In this document: in pieces, positions 33,201 through 41,289 of the stretch
Numbering within the stretch: the first letter of the stretch is position 1
Layout: the number at the start of each line of letters is the position of its first letter
Source: an uncultured Psychrosphaera sp.
Lineage (GTDB): Bacteria; Pseudomonadota; Gammaproteobacteria; Enterobacterales; Alteromonadaceae
DNA: 64,000 bases
Reading direction: 5' to 3'
Assembly: GCF_947500655.1 (NCBI RefSeq)
Contig: NZ_CANMSK010000001.1
Location: 248,001-312,000 of the forward strand
Notes under the pieces: generated by a model
Told to the model about the DNA's origin: nothing
Database searches by the model: none
What the model saw: only the letters and a program-made list of their open reading frames with translations
Position numbers and translations under genes: made by a program

Positions 33201-34837
33201 AAATACTACAAGGTTTAATTCAAGGTTCACAAGAATGGATAGACATTCGAATGGAACATTTCAACGCTTCTGAAGCGCCAATGATGAAGAACGAGTCAAA
33301 GCATTGTTCTCGGAACGAACTGCTTGATCACAAGAAAGGTTGGGTAACAAAAGTAAACGAATACACACAGCGTATTTTTGATGGCGGTCACGCAGCTGAA
33401 GAAGCAGCTAGACCAATCGTTGAAAAGATTATTGATGATGAATTATACCCAGTTGTTGGTGTTGATGAAGAAACGGGTTATCTAGCTTCATTCGATGGTT
33501 TGACCATGATGGGGGATATCGTTTTTGAACATAAAATATGGAATAAAACGCTTGCTGAGAATGTTCTAAACGACCAATTAGAACCAGCTTATTACTGGCA
33601 GCTAGAACAACAATTATTAGTGTCTAAAGCAGAAAAAGCGATTTTCGTTGTGTCTGATGGCACTGAAGAAAAGATGGAATACATGTGGTATGAGTCAGTG
33701 CCAGAAAGACGAGCAGCTCTTATTGCTGGTTGGAAACAATTTGCGATTGACTTAGAAACACATGAGTTAAAGGCTAAAACTGAGAAAGTAATTGTAGAGA
33801 AAGTATCATTACCAAATCTACATGTTGAAGTTAAAGGGACTCAGGTATCAAGTAACTTTGACAATGCGCTTGTAGCATTAAAAGAGTTATGCACAAACGA
33901 AATTAACAAAGAATTATCCACTCAATCAGACTTTGAAAGCAAGGGGCAACTTGGTAAAGATGTTAAAAAAGCTCGTGAAGCTTTAAAAAATAAAGTTGCT
34001 CAAGTTCAAGGCCAGTTCGTTGACTTTGCCACCTTCGCAGAAACAGCTAACGAAATGGATTCTGTTTTACAAAAGCTTCAGGCTGATTGTGAGAAAAAGG
34101 ACAAAGCCTATAAAGCACAGCAAAAAGAAAATGTTATTTTAGAAGGTAAGCAAAAACTTTCTGAACACATTTCTGCTTTAAATAGCGAGCTTGCACCTTA
34201 CACCATTCCTAATTATGTAGCTGATTTTGTTACTGCAGCGAAAAATAAACGCACAATTGAATCACTTCAAAATGCAATTGATTCTGAACTTGCTAGCGCA
34301 AAAATACTTACGTCTGAAAAAGCCCAAGAGTACAAAGCTAACATTGATTTATTCAATGAAATCGCAGTAGATAAAACGTTCTTATTCCCAGATTTACAAC
34401 AACATCTTGAGCTAGAAATCTCTACATTTGAAACCGTAATTTCTACAAGGATCACCAAGCATGATGAAGAAACTAAAGCAAAGGCAGAGGCTGAATTATT
34501 GGTTGAACAACAAACCGAACAAGCCGCTTTGGAAGCCAAATCCAATCAAGCGGAAGAAGCTAAAGTTGAGCCGGAAGTAATATCTGAATCAACCTCCTCC
34601 ACTAGCCAATCACTTGGTTTAAAAATTAACTCACCAAAACTGGACCAGGTATTTTCTGGTGGAAAGTCTGCGTTTATTCCTAAGGAATTAATAACAACTA
34701 TCGCCACACTGGATAGTTCAAAATCAATGTTTTCACCATCAAATATTGAACTGCTTCTAACTGATGAAAATGGCAATCGATACGAAGTTGAAGTGATTGC
34801 TCGTCGTAAGAGTATTACGCAAGTTAAAGCAGCATAA
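33197..34837 (+). CDS. YqaJ-type exonuclease with long coiled-coil extension
   Basis: A 546-residue protein. Residues 1-190 are a YqaJ/lambda-exonuclease domain: GSQEWIDIRMEHFNASEAPM, the conserved Glu of GHAAEEAARP, SFDGLTMMGD with the catalytic Asp, and FEHKIW with ExK. The remaining 350 residues are mostly charged helices (coiled coil at about 220-330 and 400-440), ending in a beta-rich tail. Most relatives lack such a long tail. It degrades one DNA strand from ends for recombination with the RecT partner. Confidence 0.85.
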   Translation: MKILQGLIQGSQEWIDIRMEHFNASEAPMMKNESKHCSRNELLDHKKGWVTKVNEYTQRIFDGGHAAEEAARPIVEKIIDDELYPVVGVDEETGYLASFDGLTMMGDIVFEHKIWNKTLAENVLNDQLEPAYYWQLEQQLLVSKAEKAIFVVSDGTEEKMEYMWYESVPERRAALIAGWKQFAIDLETHELKAKTEKVIVEKVSLPNLHVEVKGTQVSSNFDNALVALKELCTNEINKELSTQSDFESKGQLGKDVKKAREALKNKVAQVQGQFVDFATFAETANEMDSVLQKLQADCEKKDKAYKAQQKENVILEGKQKLSEHISALNSELAPYTIPNYVADFVTAAKNKRTIESLQNAIDSELASAKILTSEKAQEYKANIDLFNEIAVDKTFLFPDLQQHLELEISTFETVISTRITKHDEETKAKAEAELLVEQQTEQAALEAKSNQAEEAKVEPEVISESTSSTSQSLGLKINSPKLDQVFSGGKSAFIPKELITTIATLDSSKSMFSPSNIELLLTDENGNRYEVEVIARRKSITQVKAA

Positions 34838-34897
34838 AACATTAATTAAAGCTTGCTTGAATGCGACCAATCTAAACAAAATTTTAGGAAATAAATC

Positions 34898-35470
34898 ATG
34901 ACAAAATTATTTAGCTACGACACTGAAACAACTGGCCTACCTAACTGGAAAGTTCCATCTGACGATCCAAGTCAGCCGCACTTAGTACAAATAGGTGGGA
35001 TATTAGTTGATGCTAATACCCGTAAAGAAATCGCAAGCCTAAACGTGATTATTAAACCTGACGGATGGGAAATACCAGAAGAAGTTTCAGCCATTCACGG
35101 CATTACAACTGAATACGCTTTAGAAGTTGGCGTTCCAGAACAGCAAGCGCTTGAAATGATGTTGGCACTTAGATCTGATGCGGAACGTATAGCCTATAAC
35201 AAAACGTTTGACCAAAGAATTGTACGAATTGCAGCTAAGCGTTTTCTTAATGAAGAAGCTATGGAGAAGTGGGCTGTTAAAGAAGATCACCATTGCTCTA
35301 TGCGTATGGCGCAATCGGTTATAGGTGGTAAGAACCCTAAGCTAATAGATGCATACAAGCACTTTACAGGCAGAGATCTTATTGATGCTCACTCCGCGAT
35401 GGCTGATGCAAAAGCAAGTCTTGAGGTTTATTTCGCTGTGCTTGATGCGCAAAAAGAGCAAGTCGCATAG
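34898..35470 (+). CDS. DEDDh 3'-5' exonuclease
   Basis: A 190-residue protein. Exo I motif YDTETTGLP (D8, E10), Exo II YNKTFDQRIVR (Asp near 106) and Exo III AHSAMADAKAS (His and Asp near 165-171) are all present, so it is active-looking. The family is that of DnaQ/ExoX proofreading-type exonucleases. It follows the recombination genes and has an AGGA site. Confidence 0.85.
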   Translation: MTKLFSYDTETTGLPNWKVPSDDPSQPHLVQIGGILVDANTRKEIASLNVIIKPDGWEIPEEVSAIHGITTEYALEVGVPEQQALEMMLALRSDAERIAYNKTFDQRIVRIAAKRFLNEEAMEKWAVKEDHHCSMRMAQSVIGGKNPKLIDAYKHFTGRDLIDAHSAMADAKASLEVYFAVLDAQKEQVA

Positions 35471-35490
35471 CCGATTAACTGGAGAACATC

Positions 35491-35883
35491 ATGTTTGCAG
35501 TGTTTGGAATATCTAAAAAGTTAGCCGCAAAAGAATTAGATAAAAAACTTCGTAATGTTAATTCATCTTTTACACAAAAATATAAAGCGTTGTCACAAGA
35601 TGAACAAAAATCGGCTTATAAAAAAGAAGTTGACCGCCTGTTTAACAAAATGAAGCCAAAGCAAGTTAGTGGAGATTTAGCCACACCAGAAACGGCTAAA
35701 GATATGTTAACCGTTATGAAGCGCGATCCATCGTTTAAAGGTCTTGGAATAAGAGCAAGGGTTCCAGCAAGAAATAAAGCTGGGGAAATAAAACACAGCA
35801 AAACCAATAACAAAATTTTACGTACTTGGGTGTTACTTGCTGACTATGACAAACACTTAGAATTATTTGAAATAGCCGCTTAA
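35491..35883 (+). CDS. Hypothetical early phage protein (130 aa)
   Basis: A 130-residue, strongly basic protein, rich in Lys, Arg and Ala (ELDKKLRNVNSSFTQKYKAL, RARVPARNKAGEIKHSK). Helical N-terminus and a C-terminal strand. A TGGAG site precedes the ATG. Its charge suggests nucleic-acid binding, but no fold is identified. Confidence 0.5.
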   Translation: MFAVFGISKKLAAKELDKKLRNVNSSFTQKYKALSQDEQKSAYKKEVDRLFNKMKPKQVSGDLATPETAKDMLTVMKRDPSFKGLGIRARVPARNKAGEIKHSKTNNKILRTWVLLADYDKHLELFEIAA

Positions 35884-35916
35884 TTAAAGCGGCCTATTAA
35901 AATTTAGGAAAATATT

Positions 35917-36816
35917 ATGTGGTTTAACAACGCAATTTCATACCAATTCACAAAACCGTTTAACGTGACCGTTGAGCAAATACATAGTCATTTAGAACAA
36001 CACTTATTTGTTCCTTGTGGTTCTATGGATTTAAAAAAGCAAGGTTGGGCTTCTGCAATACCTGGTACAAAATCACTTGTTCATGCAGCTGGTGATAATG
36101 CTTTAATCTGCCTCAAAACAGAAGAAAAAATATTACCAAGCTCTGTAATAAACAAAGAACTGAACGAAAAAGTTCAGTTGTTAGAGTTTGAGCGTGGCCA
36201 GAGAGTTGGCAAAAAAGAACGAGTGACTTTGAAAGAAGAAATTATTCAACAGTTACTACCAAAAGCGTTTACTAAAGATAATCTGCTGTTTGCTTACATC
36301 GATTACAAAGGCCAACGAATTGTTGTTAATGCTAACTCAGCGAATAAAGCTGAAACCTTACTAGCGTTCTTGCGTCAATCGTTGGGTTCACTTCCTATTT
36401 TACCATTTAAACCTGAAACAGATTTATTAACTACGTTAACTGGTTGGGTTCAAAACAACTCGACGCCTACCCCGTTTACTTTAGCTAACAACATTAGCCT
36501 TAAAGCTCTTGATGAAGAAGCAAGCCAAGCCAAGCTTAAAAACTTGGACTTAACAGAAGAAGAAGTTCAGCTGCATATTGCCAATGGAAAATATGTTGAG
36601 CGTTTATCGATGTATTGGGATAACAAGGTGTTGTTCGATTTGACCGACGAAGGCCATTTGAAACAAGTTAAGTTCCTCGATGTTATCAAAGAGCAAAATG
36701 ACGATATCAATAGCGATGATGGTTTAGCCAAGTTTGATGCTGATTTTGCCCTAATGACAGGTGAATTAAACCAACTGCTTAACAATCTTGCGGTTGAATA
36801 CGGAGAAGCTGCGTAA
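35917..36816 (+). CDS. rdgC: Recombination-associated protein RdgC
   Basis: A 299-residue protein that matches RdgC over its length: FNNAISYQFTKPFNV at the start, SMDLKKQGWASAIPG near 37-51, LLEFERGQRVGKKER, AYIDYKGQRIVVNANSANKA and LLAFLRQSLGSLP. RdgC forms a ring around DNA and limits RecA action; it is usually a host protein. Here it is in the phage recombination module and may be a phage-adopted copy. Confidence 0.93.
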   Translation: MWFNNAISYQFTKPFNVTVEQIHSHLEQHLFVPCGSMDLKKQGWASAIPGTKSLVHAAGDNALICLKTEEKILPSSVINKELNEKVQLLEFERGQRVGKKERVTLKEEIIQQLLPKAFTKDNLLFAYIDYKGQRIVVNANSANKAETLLAFLRQSLGSLPILPFKPETDLLTTLTGWVQNNSTPTPFTLANNISLKALDEEASQAKLKNLDLTEEEVQLHIANGKYVERLSMYWDNKVLFDLTDEGHLKQVKFLDVIKEQNDDINSDDGLAKFDADFALMTGELNQLLNNLAVEYGEAA

Positions 36817-37517
36817 TGAAAGAATTAGCACAAATAGTAAATGAATCTATTGGAAAAATGATAGAAGACGGCTCAATCGAAAAAATGATTCAGACAAAAA
36901 TTGAAACCACAGTTGCAGAAATCGTAAACGATTCAATGAAAAGTTACAGCGATTTTGGCAAAGATATTAAGTCTAAAATCGAAGAAAGTATAAAACTTAG
37001 CAGAGGTTGGACATTACCTTCATACAATAATTTTATTATTGAACAAGTTAAAAACCGATTCTCTGACGTTGTTAAAAGTGCAGCATTAACCAATATCGAT
37101 GAAATATTAAAAGAAGAGTTTCCCGTAATTGAAGGTGTTCAATCTGCTGACTTAATTATTGATTATGTAAAGAGACAGTGGAAAGAGGATGCTTTTAAAT
37201 CTAATGGGGAAATAGAGTTATCAGCCGAGTTCGGTGACAGTGAAACTTCGATGGTGGTTAAGTTAAAACACCCTGAATACGATTGGTACGATATAACGTT
37301 GACACTATACAATCATGATGAAAAAGGTGTTTGGAAGATCGGTTACATAAATGAAAATTCACTCTCAGGGGGAAGAAAAACCGAAGTAACCCAAAACCCT
37401 ACAGCAGCAACTTACGCTAGTAATATTGGTCTTTTCTTATTGAACTTATACGCACAAAAAGTTGAGTTCAAATTAGATGCAGATGATTTTTATACCCTTG
37501 AAGTTTGGGACGATTAA
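36816..37517 (+). CDS. Hypothetical early phage protein (233 aa)
   Basis: A 233-residue acidic protein. The first 110 residues are helical with repeated Ile/Ile-Glu (ESIGKMIEDGSIEKMIQTKI). The rest is beta-rich (MVVKLKHPEYDWYDITLTLY). The C-terminus is Asp-rich. It overlaps the rdgC stop (TAATG). No family is recognised. Confidence 0.5.
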   Translation: MKELAQIVNESIGKMIEDGSIEKMIQTKIETTVAEIVNDSMKSYSDFGKDIKSKIEESIKLSRGWTLPSYNNFIIEQVKNRFSDVVKSAALTNIDEILKEEFPVIEGVQSADLIIDYVKRQWKEDAFKSNGEIELSAEFGDSETSMVVKLKHPEYDWYDITLTLYNHDEKGVWKIGYINENSLSGGRKTEVTQNPTAATYASNIGLFLLNLYAQKVEFKLDADDFYTLEVWDD

Positions 37518-37519
37518 TC

Positions 37520-37807
37520 ATGACCAACGGAAACCCATTCTCAAAAAAAGAATTAGAGGTCGTAAGTAATACAACCCTAACTCACACACAAGCGGCTAAG
37601 AAAATTGGTCGCTCTGTTAACTCAGTTTACAGCAAACGCCACCAGCTTGGTTTGATTGATAAATGCAAAGGCCATCGTCGCAAGTGGATAGGCTCAGAAT
37701 TAAATGAAATTGCAGATACTAAAAAAACAATTTCTGAACTAGCGACTCAATTCAACAAAAGCAAAAGCAGAGTTTGCCAAATTCGCCAAGAACTGAAGGT
37801 GGCTTGA
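37520..37807 (+). CDS. Small tandem-HTH DNA-binding protein
   Basis: ATG 37520 chosen (MTNGNPFSKK). The protein has 95 residues with two HTH-like units: LTHTQAAKKIGRSVNSVYSK near 20-39 and KKTISELATQFNKSKSRVCQ near 70-90. Between them lies a basic linker. Probably a small DNA-binding accessory; the target is unknown. Confidence 0.6.
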   Translation: MTNGNPFSKKELEVVSNTTLTHTQAAKKIGRSVNSVYSKRHQLGLIDKCKGHRRKWIGSELNEIADTKKTISELATQFNKSKSRVCQIRQELKVA

Positions 37808-37808
37808 T

Positions 37809-38411
37809 ATGAACAACTCACAACTAATAAACCAAGACAGCGGCAACGTTGAATATTATACACCAGCTGAAGTATTAGCATGTGTTCATCAAATGTTTCC
37901 TGTTATCGACTTAGATCCGGCATCTTGTGAACTGGCTAATCAAAACGTTAAAGCTAAACAGATCTTCACCATTGAAGATAATGCGTTAACTAAAGATTGG
38001 GTTGGTAACACTCTTTGGATGAACCACCCTTTCACTAAAGGTGAAAAAGCTTGTAAGACTAAATGTACTAAAAAGATATGCAACGATCCAAAGTACAAAA
38101 AGTATAGAGGTCATTGCATAACTGAAGACATTCCAAGCAACTTAGATTGGATTAACTATTACTTAGAGCAATTCAATCAAGGTAATTTCAAGGAAGGTCT
38201 TAACATTACGTTTTCAAACACCTCAGAAACTTGGTGCCAAAAGCTATTGAATGCTGGTTTAAGCTGTTTTATTGATGGTCGCACACATTTCAATGACGCT
38301 GAGAACAAAGCAACCGGTGGAGCAACTAAAGGCTGTTTTGTCACCTACTTAGGCAATCGTACAGAAGAATTTAAAACAATTTTCTCTAATTTGGGAGCTG
38401 TTAAGCAATGA
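37809..38411 (+). CDS. Phage N6-adenine DNA methyltransferase (Dam type)
   Basis: A 200-residue protein of the phage Dam family: EYYTPAEVLACVHQMFPVID, LDPASCELANQNVKA (SAM-binding motif), then TLWMNHPFTKGE, where the catalytic DPPY/NPPF box reads NHPF. Residues 82-105 carry a Cys-rich insert (CKTKCTKKICND, then a CITED segment), a possible zinc knuckle. The C-terminal part has FIDGRTHFNDA and GGATKGCFVTYLG. It would methylate phage DNA, for example against host restriction. Confidence 0.8.
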   Translation: MNNSQLINQDSGNVEYYTPAEVLACVHQMFPVIDLDPASCELANQNVKAKQIFTIEDNALTKDWVGNTLWMNHPFTKGEKACKTKCTKKICNDPKYKKYRGHCITEDIPSNLDWINYYLEQFNQGNFKEGLNITFSNTSETWCQKLLNAGLSCFIDGRTHFNDAENKATGGATKGCFVTYLGNRTEEFKTIFSNLGAVKQ

Positions 38412-38635
38412 AAAACAAATTATCAGATTTAAACAACCACCTTTTCGCTCAACTAGAACGCTTAGGTGATGAAGATTTGACTGGCGAAGAACTAGGAAAA
38501 GAAATTGACCGTGGTAGAGCTATTACCAGTGTCGCAAAAGCAATAATCTCGAATTCTCAAACAGTGTTAAAAGCAGAAAAACTTAAACTTGAATATGGCG
38601 GTAAGATTCAATTACCAAACCTAATAGGTGGTTAA
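38408..38635 (+). CDS. Hypothetical early phage protein (75 aa)
   Basis: A 75-residue mostly helical protein (LFAQLERLGDEDLTGEELGK, then EIDRGRAITSVAKAI). Its ATG overlaps the methyltransferase stop. Similar short proteins accompany methyltransferases in some phages, but no function is known. Confidence 0.5.
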   Translation: MKNKLSDLNNHLFAQLERLGDEDLTGEELGKEIDRGRAITSVAKAIISNSQTVLKAEKLKLEYGGKIQLPNLIGG

Positions 38636-38636
38636 C

Positions 38637-39251
38637 ATGAAAGGTAAGAAAATTTCCTATTCAGTAACAGAACTCACTTGGGTTGAAGATAATTGCACGT
38701 TAGTTAGCAATGAATTGCACAAACAGTTTTGTGAAAGGTTTAACCGTAGTGATGTATCTAAAATTAATTTGAATTCATTACGTAAGCGTAATGGTTGGAA
38801 AACTGGACGAACTGGCCGCTTTGAAAAGGGCCATGTACCTAGCCCTAATTCAGGCGCTAAAGGACCAAATAAAACATCATTTAAAAAAGGTCATGTGTCT
38901 GCAAATCATAGACCTATTGGTTCTGAACGTATTTGCTCAAAAGATGGTTTTATCCTGGTTAAAGTTGCTGAAACTAATCCATACACTGGTCACAAAACTA
39001 GATTTAGATTTAAACATCATATTGTTTGGGAGGCTGCTAATGGACCTATCATGCCAGGAACAGTTATTAGGTTTAAAGATGGCAATAAGCTTAATTGCGT
39101 GCTCGATAACCTAGAATGTTTTAACAGAGCTGAGAACTTACAGCTTAACCGGTTAGATGTTAACAACCAGCCAGTTGAGATAAGAGATCCTTTGAAAAAC
39201 ATTGTAAGGCTTGAACATAAAATCAAGAAAGTGTCTGAGGTGTCAGCATGA
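38637..39251 (+). CDS. HNH homing-type endonuclease
   Basis: A 204-residue protein from ATG 38637. The C-terminal half carries an HNH motif, KHHIVWEAANGPIMPGTVIR, then FKDGNKLNCVLDNLECFN (His-His, Asn and the final Asn-rich segment). The N-terminal half is basic and Asn/Lys-rich (RKRNGWKTGRTGRFEKGHVP), probably for DNA binding. It may be a homing nuclease; no intron is evident nearby. Confidence 0.8.
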   Translation: MKGKKISYSVTELTWVEDNCTLVSNELHKQFCERFNRSDVSKINLNSLRKRNGWKTGRTGRFEKGHVPSPNSGAKGPNKTSFKKGHVSANHRPIGSERICSKDGFILVKVAETNPYTGHKTRFRFKHHIVWEAANGPIMPGTVIRFKDGNKLNCVLDNLECFNRAENLQLNRLDVNNQPVEIRDPLKNIVRLEHKIKKVSEVSA

Positions 39252-39607
39252 AAGTAGATTTTAAATATAACCCTGAGCCAGATTATCCTTACTTTCACTA
39301 TAACCCTGAAGGTGACGGTTTTGTTTACTTTAAATCGGAGTCTGAACGTGACGAGGCCACAAAAGATGCCATTCAAGGCTATTTAGATGATGGATGGGAC
39401 GAAAGTGTCGTTAATATTGTTGCAGGGAAAGTAACAAGCCAAGCCTCAATGGTTGATGTTGAATTAAAGCCAGACGAATTGGACGATAATGGAGAGCCGT
39501 TAGATGGCACATACTGGGACGCTGATTGGGACTATAAGTGTAACTATGAATTAAAACCGTTAGGCTTTGTTTGCCCATCAACCAAAGCTATAAAGGATGG
39601 AGAATAA
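39248..39607 (+). CDS. Acidic hypothetical phage protein (119 aa)
   Basis: A 119-residue strongly acidic protein with repeated aromatic-Pro-Asp pattern (YNPEPDYPYFHYNPEGDG) and a C-terminal YWDADWDYKCNYELK. Its ATG overlaps the HNH stop. Acidic small proteins can mimic DNA, as some anti-restriction proteins do, but this is only a thought; no family is recognised. Confidence 0.5.
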   Translation: MKVDFKYNPEPDYPYFHYNPEGDGFVYFKSESERDEATKDAIQGYLDDGWDESVVNIVAGKVTSQASMVDVELKPDELDDNGEPLDGTYWDADWDYKCNYELKPLGFVCPSTKAIKDGE

Positions 39608-39608
39608 T

Positions 39609-39812
39609 ATGGCACATGCTTATATAAGACTTGGCTGGGTGAAAGCTCGAGTTATAGAAATTCATAAAGGTTTCTCAGATGACGCATTAAACAAAATGCG
39701 TCAAACTGGTAAAATTGTTGAAGGCATTCACTGGAAAAAAGTGAAAGGCGTTATAGTGTACAACTACGAAAAATTAGACGAGTATTTTGAAAATGACGGA
39801 ATCGCTGCTTGA
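39609..39812 (+). CDS. Excisionase-like protein
   Basis: ATG 39609 chosen (MAHAYIRLGW), with GGATGGAG before it. The protein has 67 residues: WVKARVIEIHKGFSDDALNK, then MRQTGKIVEGIHWKKVKGVI, the pattern of small phage excisionases (winged HTH; GxxxEGxHW). It overlaps the integrase start, as in many xis-int pairs. Confidence 0.8.
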   Translation: MAHAYIRLGWVKARVIEIHKGFSDDALNKMRQTGKIVEGIHWKKVKGVIVYNYEKLDEYFENDGIAA

Positions 39813-41055
39813 ATATTGCAAACAATTTGAAGGTGTTTCAATACATGGAAAGAATATCAGGCTTAGTTTTTACTATAAAAGTGTTCGTTGTATTGAATCC
39901 ATCAAAGGCGTTTCACTTACAAAGTCGAATATAAAATTTGCGTCTAACAAACGTATTTCAATTTTACATGAGATAGCAACAAACTCATTCGACTATGCAA
40001 AGCACTTCCCTGAATCTAAGCGTATTAATTTATTTTCAGGGCGCGGTGTTATTCCAACCGTAAATGACGCTTTAGATAAGTGGCTAAAGCGTAATAAGTC
40101 GAATACTCGTGAAGATAACTACAAACATAATGTGACAAGGTGCGATACATACATACGTCCTAAATTTGGCAATATGCGGTTAGACAAAATAACACAAACT
40201 GAGATCAGAGATTGGCGCGACTTAACATTAACAACTTTGATTTCAAACAAAACTATCAATGATGTTTTTATACCGCTACGTGGAATATTTAAAGACGCCA
40301 AAGCAGATAGGTTAATTGATTATAATCCACTAGAGCACATCAAAAACCTTAAACGGGGCCGAGTAGATAGTTGTGACCCTTTTACAATGAATGAGCTAAA
40401 TATCATTCAAAATAAACCAACTAAAGACGAAAGCGAACTTAATGGTTTTCTATTCGCTTGTTGGACAGGTATTCGCGCATCAGAATGTTACAGCTTAGCC
40501 TGGGAAGATGTTGATTTTAGAAAACGTAAAATAAAAATTAAACGTGGAGTTAGTAAAGGCAATTACGCTCACACTAAAAATGATGGAAGTTACAGAACAA
40601 TAGATTTGCTAGACCAGGCTTACGATATTCTAAAAAGCCAAAAAGCATTAACGTTTATTTTACCTGGCGTCGAAGTTCCAGTTCTTCAAGAGGACAACCG
40701 AACGATTAAAGATGAAACACTATCGTTTGTGTTTAGAAATTCATTAAACCAACTCCCCTACTCTGATGCTCAAAATGTTAATAAACGATTCTTAAAAAAG
40801 CACTTAATCAAATGTGAGATTCGTTATAGAGCAATAAACCAAGCAAGACACACATTCGCCAGTCAATTACTGACGAATGGCGTAGCAGAGCGCTGGATTG
40901 CAAAACAAATGGGGCATACTTCTTTGGCTATGCTAGAAAAGCATTACGGTAAGTGGATGGATTCAGAACTGCCAGATATGGCTAAAAGAGTGTCTAATCT
41001 ATTTTTAAATTCATCGATTAAAAGTCCCCTCAAACACGAGAATAAAGAGAACTAG
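39793..41055 (+). CDS. int: Tyrosine integrase
   Basis: A 420-residue phage-type integrase from ATG 39793. An arm-binding domain (residues 1-60) and core-binding domain (about 90-185) are followed by the catalytic domain. R228 in TGIRASE, R352-H353 in QARHTFA, a late His in MGHTSLAML and the nucleophile Y385 in EKHYGKW are visible. The usual His three residues before the second Arg is Asn here. It lies close to the right attachment site in the tmRNA 3' end, as expected for an ssrA-targeting integrase. Confidence 0.93.
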   Translation: MTESLLEYCKQFEGVSIHGKNIRLSFYYKSVRCIESIKGVSLTKSNIKFASNKRISILHEIATNSFDYAKHFPESKRINLFSGRGVIPTVNDALDKWLKRNKSNTREDNYKHNVTRCDTYIRPKFGNMRLDKITQTEIRDWRDLTLTTLISNKTINDVFIPLRGIFKDAKADRLIDYNPLEHIKNLKRGRVDSCDPFTMNELNIIQNKPTKDESELNGFLFACWTGIRASECYSLAWEDVDFRKRKIKIKRGVSKGNYAHTKNDGSYRTIDLLDQAYDILKSQKALTFILPGVEVPVLQEDNRTIKDETLSFVFRNSLNQLPYSDAQNVNKRFLKKHLIKCEIRYRAINQARHTFASQLLTNGVAERWIAKQMGHTSLAMLEKHYGKWMDSELPDMAKRVSNLFLNSSIKSPLKHENKEN

Positions 41056-41136
41056 TCCTGACTTTCATTTTACACTTTTATTCTCTAAAATTAACCAACG
41101 CGGACACTCACACCTAACTCAATAGGTTGCGAAATA

Positions 41137-41155
41137 ATATATCAAAGTGATATAT
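41137..41155. promoter_or_regulatory. Inverted repeat upstream of the cargo gene
   Basis: ATATATC-AAAGT-GATATAT, a perfect 7-bp dyad about 135 bp before the HEPN-STAND gene. It could be an operator. The rest of the 234-base gap after int shows nothing clear. Confidence 0.4.
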
Positions 41156-41289
41156 AAGAAAGAACTGGTAAAGGTTTTAGGGATTTGTTATCAATGCATC
41201 ATATTAACAACGTTGTCAGAAAGTATGTAAATCATCTTTGATTTAATTGTTATGGTGCAGATTTAATTAACCAAATATATGGACTAAAT

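Noticed and set aside
39248..39607. Anti-restriction or anti-CRISPR protein
   Set aside because: Only acidity and size suggest it; no sequence match can be supported.
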